64,000 nucleotides of DNA from Ruegeria arenilitoris (GTDB taxonomy: Bacteria; Pseudomonadota; Alphaproteobacteria; Rhodobacterales; Rhodobacteraceae): assembly GCF_042675705.1 (NCBI RefSeq), contig NZ_JBHTJJ010000002.1. One strand, 5' to 3'. The notes beneath the pieces were generated by a model. It was not told the origin of the DNA, did no database searches, and saw nothing but the letters and a program-made list of their open reading frames with translations. Below are positions 60,632 to 64,000 of the stretch, piece by piece (within the stretch, counting starts at the first letter, position 1; each line of letters opens with the position of its first letter). Made by a program: the position numbers and the translations under genes.

Positions 60632-60644
60632 GTGACAATGTCAC
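60632..60644. promoter_or_regulatory. Palindrome at the sulfur operon promoter, candidate Crp/Fnr-family site
   Basis: GTGACAATGTCAC is a perfect 13-bp palindrome with one central base. It lies about 60 bp upstream of the DUF2892 start and 26 bp downstream of the Crp/Fnr gene stop on the minus strand. The GTGA/TCAC half-sites are of Crp-like type, so the adjacent regulator is the obvious candidate to bind here. Confidence 0.6.
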
Positions 60645-60669
60645 GAAAGCCGAAAAGATTCCCGATAAA

Positions 60670-61335
60670 TCAGGTGCTGTGGGCCAAAGCCTGCAAAGCC
60701 GTTGTGTCGGTGAGCGTAATCTTGCCCCGGGATTGCGAAACCAACTCGCGTTTTTGGAAGTCGTGCAGCACCCGCGAGACAACTTCACGCGCGGTTCCCA
60801 GTTCGCTGGCCAGTTGTTGGTGTGTCGCCTGCACCTCGTTCGCGCCATCGGCCAATGCAAGCAGACGTTCTGCCAGCCGGACATCGATCCGGCCGAAGGC
60901 GACGTCATCGACCACACGCAGAAGGTCGATCAAACGGCGGGAATAGGCTTGGAACACGAAATCGCGGAAAGCGTCCTCTTCCGCGGCAAGGCGGTCGAAG
61001 GCAGGCTTGGGCAGGACTATCGCGGTGACATCTGTTTCAGCAATGCCTTCGGCGTTATAGGCCTCTTCGGCCAGCATGCATGCCGTGGTCAGCACGCAGC
61101 TTTCGCCGGCTTCGACCCGATACAAGACGATTTCGCGCCCTGTATCCGAGCTTTGTGAAACGCGGATCCGGCCTTCGTACAGAAACATGAGGCTGTCCGG
61201 TACATTGTCGGGCCCGAACACCTCGGCCCCTTTTGGAAATTTCACGATCCGCGCAGCCGCGCGCAACCGGGCGCGGACCGCCTCGGGCAGGTGGCTGGTT
61301 CCGTGGAACCGCTGGGTCCAGTCAGTGATCGTCAT
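60670..61335 (-). CDS. Crp/Fnr-family transcriptional regulator
   Basis: A 221-residue regulator. The N-terminal cyclic-nucleotide-binding-type barrel has 'KFPKGAEVFGPDNVPDSLMFLYEGRIRV' (given as position: about residues 35-62) and 'EIVLYRVEAGESCVLTTACML'-like strands. The C-terminal HTH is 'TAREVVSRVLHDFQKRELVS' (about 180-199). Cys in 'GESCVLTTACML' are two possible redox or metal sensors; Fnr-type N-terminal cysteines are absent. It is just upstream of the sulfur operon, which it probably controls through the palindrome at 60632. ATG 61335 is used. Confidence 0.87.
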   Translation of the reverse strand: MTITDWTQRFHGTSHLPEAVRARLRAAARIVKFPKGAEVFGPDNVPDSLMFLYEGRIRVSQSSDTGREIVLYRVEAGESCVLTTACMLAEEAYNAEGIAETDVTAIVLPKPAFDRLAAEEDAFRDFVFQAYSRRLIDLLRVVDDVAFGRIDVRLAERLLALADGANEVQATHQQLASELGTAREVVSRVLHDFQKRELVSQSRGKITLTDTTALQALAHST

Positions 61336-61372
61336 GTGGCTGCTTGCATGGGTGACCAAAAGCCCTCGTAGA

Positions 61373-61546
61373 TCAGTACGGTTCTGCCGTCTTTCGTCCG
61401 GCCCGGACGACACGCTCGTAACGGTGCATCTTGTGCACCTGGCGCATGGCGTAGGACAGAACCGTGGTCACGATCAAGGGAAAGCGCCCGAATATGCCTC
61501 GGGTCCATCCGATCAGTCGCGACCTAGATCCTTGAGGATCGGACAA
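61373..61546 (-). CDS. Possible small ORF between CueR and Crp/Fnr genes
   Basis: A 57-codon frame with a TTG start at 61546 that overlaps the cueR 3' end. The product has one hydrophobic stretch ('GRFPLIVTTVLSYAM') followed by a basic tail. It lacks a clear ribosome-binding site, so it may be chance. Without it, 61336-61512 shows nothing. Confidence 0.2.
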   Translation of the reverse strand: MSDPQGSRSRLIGWTRGIFGRFPLIVTTVLSYAMRQVHKMHRYERVVRAGRKTAEPY

Positions 61547-61899
61547 TCCGGGCGGTCATCTCCGGCGCATTCTTGGATCAGGTGCGACAGTGTTTCGCGC
61601 ATGGCTTTCAGGCCTTCGATCTTGGCATCAATCTCTTCGAGGTTCTGTTTCGCGATCCGTTTGACGTCCGCGCTGGCGCGGTGCTTGTCCTCATACAGTG
61701 CCAGCAGCGAGCGGCAGTCTTCGATGGTGAACCCCAGCGACCGCGCGCGCCCGATGAACGCGAGCTTGTGCAGCTCTTTCTCGTCGAAATGGCGGTATCC
61801 ATTGGTCGAGCGTCTGGGTTTGATGAAACCGATATCTTCATAATACCGGATGGTCTTGGCCGGCAAACCCGAGCGTTCGGCGACGTCCCCGATGTTCAT
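61513..61899 (-). CDS. cueR: MerR-family copper regulator (CueR-type)
   Basis: A 128-residue MerR regulator starting 'MNIGDVAERSGLPAKTIRYY', the wing-HTH, with 'RSTNGYRHFDEKELHKLAFI' next. A long dimer helix follows, and the metal loop 'CAGDDRPDCPILKDL' holds the two cysteines that bind Cu(I) in CueR. An AAGGAG site lies 6 bp before ATG 61899; longer frames are not used. It is 13 bp downstream of the CopA gene, so both are probably co-regulated. Confidence 0.92.
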   Translation of the reverse strand: MNIGDVAERSGLPAKTIRYYEDIGFIKPRRSTNGYRHFDEKELHKLAFIGRARSLGFTIEDCRSLLALYEDKHRASADVKRIAKQNLEEIDAKIEGLKAMRETLSHLIQECAGDDRPDCPILKDLGRD

Positions 61900-61912
61900 G
61901 GCGGCTCCTTTC

Positions 61913-64000
61913 CTATTCGGCGGGTGTGGGTGCGTGTGCGATGGTCTGCGGTTTGCGGTCAGATCCGCTCGGCGGTCGGGCCGCCTTGACCCAACGCAGC
62001 CGCAGTGCGTTTGACAAGACGAACACGCTGGACAGCGCCATGGCGCCAGCCGCCAAAACCGGGGACAGCAAGGGTCCGCCAAAGGGATAGAGGATCCCCG
62101 CGGCCACCGGTATCAGCAGCGTGTTGTAGCCAAAGGCCCAGAACAGGTTCTGCCGGATATTGCGTATGGTGCGCTGGCTGATGTCGAAGGCGTTGACCAC
62201 GCCGATCAGATCGCCCGACATCAGCACCACGTCTGCGGCCTCGATCGCGACGTCGGTCCCGGTACCAATGGCAATGCCGACATCCGCGGCCGCCAGCGCC
62301 GGAGCATCGTTGATCCCATCGCCGACAAAGGCCAACTTGCCGCCGTTCACGCGCAGTTTCTCCAGTGCAGCCACTTTGCCTTCGGGCAAGACTTCAGCGA
62401 CCACGGTGTCGATCCCAAGCTGTGCTGCGATGGCATTGGCCGTCGCCCTGTTGTCGCCCGTGATCATCGCCACTTTGAGCCCCAGCGCGTGCAAGGCTTC
62501 GATGGCCTCCGGTGTGCTGGGCTTGATCGGGTCGGCCACCGCTATTGCGGCGGCAGCGGTTCCGTCGATTGCGGCGTAGAGCGGTGTTCTGCCTTTGGCG
62601 GCCAGCGACGCGCCGTGATCTGAAAGCGCGCTGATGTCGATGCCTTCGCGCTCCATCAGACGATCGGCACCGATGAGAATGCTGTGCCCTTCGACAGCCG
62701 CTTGAACCCCATAGCCGGTGATCGACTTGAAATCCTCGGGTTTCGGTAGATCCAGGCCGCGTTTCTCGGCCGCGCGTACGATGGCGGTGGCGATTGGATG
62801 TTCCGAAGTGGCTTCGACGGCTGCGACCAGACGCAGGACGGTGTCCTCATCCAGCCCTTGGGCCACCACAAGATCAGTCAGTTCCGGGCGGCCTTCGGTC
62901 AGGGTGCCGGTCTTGTCCACCGCTACTACAGTGGTTTCCTGCAACATCTGCAGCGCGTCGCCCTTGCGGAACAGAACTCCCATTTCTGCAGCGCGCCCCG
63001 TGCCCACCATGATTGATGTCGGAGTTGCCAGACCCATTGCGCAGGGGCAGGCAATGATCAGCACCGCGACCCCGGCAACCAGAGCCATGCTGAGCGCCGG
63101 GTCCGGTCCGAACAGCAACCAAACAAGGACTGTCACGATCGCCACCGCGATCACCGCGGGAACAAACCAAAGGGTGATGCGGTCAACCATGCCTTGAATG
63201 GGCAGTTTCGCGCCCTGAGCCTGTTCGACCATCTGAATGATCTGCGCCAGCATCGTATCCGCTCCGATCTTTTCGGCGCGGACGGTCAACGCTCCGGTAC
63301 CGTTCACGGTGCCGCCTACGACGGTTGCGTCTGAGGATTTCTCGACCGGAACGGGCTCACCCGTGATCATGCTTTCGTCGACATACGAACTGCCGCTCAG
63401 CACTGAACCATCGACCGGGATCTTTTCGCCGGGACGCACATGAACCAGATCGCCCACTGCGATCTGATCGATGGGCAGTTCGACGATGCGGTTCTCCCGT
63501 TCGACCCGCGCGGTTTTGGCCTGCAGGCCGACCAGCTTGCGGATCGCCTCGCCGGTTCGGCCTTTGGCGCGTGCCTCAAGGAAGCGGCCCAGCAGGATCA
63601 GAACCACAATGACCGCGGCCGCCTCGTAATAGACATTGGCCGTGCCAGTCGGAAGGATTTCGGGCGCAAAGGTCGATATCAGCGAGAACCCATAGGCCGC
63701 CGACGTGCCCAAACCGACCAGCGAATTCATGTCTGGTGCGCCTTTGGCAAGTGCTGGAAAGCCCTTGGTGTAGAATTGAAGACCGGGCCCGAACAGGACC
63801 AGTGTCGTCAAGACGAACTGAATGTAGTGGCTGGCTTGCAGGCCGATGGTGCTTGCAATCAGGTGATGCATGCCGGGAATGACATGCGCGCCCATTTCAA
63901 GAATGAAAACCGGCAAGGCCAGGATTGCCGCAAACCCCGTTCGCAGTGCCAGTTTGCGGATTTCGTCAGCTTTGCGATCCTGCGCCGCTGCCTGAGCCGA
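61913..64000 (-). CDS. copA: Copper-translocating P-type ATPase, 5'-truncated by the window
   Basis: This P1B-type ATPase continues past the window end, so its N-terminal metal-binding part is missing. Visible parts are 'GAPDMNSLVGLGTSAAYGFS' (helix motif), 'YYEAAAVIVVLILLGRFLEA', the actuator 'SMITGEPVPVEK', the ion-channel 'IACPCAMGLATPTSIMVGTG' (CPC), the phosphorylation site 'DKTGTLTEG' and 'GDGINDAPALAAADVGIAIG'. CPC plus a CueR neighbour supports Cu(I) export. The visible length is 695 codons. Confidence 0.95.
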   Translation of the reverse strand, partial: SAQAAAQDRKADEIRKLALRTGFAAILALPVFILEMGAHVIPGMHHLIASTIGLQASHYIQFVLTTLVLFGPGLQFYTKGFPALAKGAPDMNSLVGLGTSAAYGFSLISTFAPEILPTGTANVYYEAAAVIVVLILLGRFLEARAKGRTGEAIRKLVGLQAKTARVERENRIVELPIDQIAVGDLVHVRPGEKIPVDGSVLSGSSYVDESMITGEPVPVEKSSDATVVGGTVNGTGALTVRAEKIGADTMLAQIIQMVEQAQGAKLPIQGMVDRITLWFVPAVIAVAIVTVLVWLLFGPDPALSMALVAGVAVLIIACPCAMGLATPTSIMVGTGRAAEMGVLFRKGDALQMLQETTVVAVDKTGTLTEGRPELTDLVVAQGLDEDTVLRLVAAVEATSEHPIATAIVRAAEKRGLDLPKPEDFKSITGYGVQAAVEGHSILIGADRLMEREGIDISALSDHGASLAAKGRTPLYAAIDGTAAAAIAVADPIKPSTPEAIEALHALGLKVAMITGDNRATANAIAAQLGIDTVVAEVLPEGKVAALEKLRVNGGKLAFVGDGINDAPALAAADVGIAIGTGTDVAIEAADVVLMSGDLIGVVNAFDISQRTIRNIRQNLFWAFGYNTLLIPVAAGILYPFGGPLLSPVLAAGAMALSSVFVLSNALRLRWVKAARPPSGSDRKPQTIAHAPTPAE

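Overview
The window looks like a chromosomal segment of an alphaproteobacterium of the Rhodobacterales (Roseobacter group). Support for this is the high-GC coding bias, TRAP transporters, the nadABC order, the Crp/Fnr-linked sulfur genes and the CueR/CopA pair. This is a judgement from gene content, not a database match. No phage, IS, integrase or CRISPR is visible. One tRNA-Leu is present.

Region 1 (1-9.5 kb) is a surface-glycan locus. It holds two GT-B glycosyltransferases (the first cut by the window edge), a PAPS-type sulfotransferase, a flippase, two NodU/CmcH-type carbamoyltransferases and a NodB-type deacetylase. A sulfated, carbamoylated and deacetylated polysaccharide or glycolipid is a reasonable inference.

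Region 2 (9.5-25.4 kb) is the most unusual part. Twelve genes in a row lie on the minus strand. In transcription order they are: a small unknown protein, a dynamin-like GTPase, a second GTPase with an acidic tail, a Roadblock-like protein, an unknown protein, another dynamin-like GTPase, another smaller GTPase, a Ser/Thr kinase with a transmembrane helix and a C-terminal PDZ-like domain, an FHA protein, a PP2C phosphatase, and two secreted LysM plus family-3 solute-binding proteins. The two GTPase pairs look like a duplicated module. The kinase/phosphatase/FHA trio recalls type VI secretion regulators, but no secretion gene is present. I propose a transmembrane phospho-signalling system that senses something in the periplasm or cell wall and acts on membrane-associated GTPases. 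This is inference.

Region 3 (26.1-34.2 kb) holds the tRNA-Leu(UAG), an ATP-grasp protein and a methyltransferase-like protein. It then has a winged-helix regulator divergent from a TRAP transporter (P, Q, M) joined to pxpB-pxpC-pxpA (5-oxoprolinase). A repeated 9-bp motif fills the divergent promoter.

Region 4 (34.2-44.3 kb) holds a LacI regulator divergent from ugpB-A-E-C (glycerol-3-phosphate type ABC importer), followed by an endonuclease/exonuclease/phosphatase-fold enzyme where ugpQ would often sit. After a strong terminator comes nadA-nadB-nadC (NAD de novo synthesis).

Region 5 (44.3-55 kb) is minus-strand: an MtfA-type peptidase, a secreted amidohydrolase, an amino-acid-type ABC importer (ATPase, permease, binding protein), an FAD-linked oxidase, a DUF4242 small protein and a 1186-residue SAM/adenylate cyclase/AAA/TPR signalling protein.

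Region 6 (55-64 kb) is a reduced-sulfur module. It has a Crp/Fnr regulator, a DUF2892 protein, two YeeE/YedE halves, a persulfide-dioxygenase-like metallohydrolase, a rhodanese-like/SQR-like fusion and a SulP transporter with STAS domain. A perfect palindrome lies at its promoter. The window ends in a CueR-type regulator and a truncated CopA copper ATPase.
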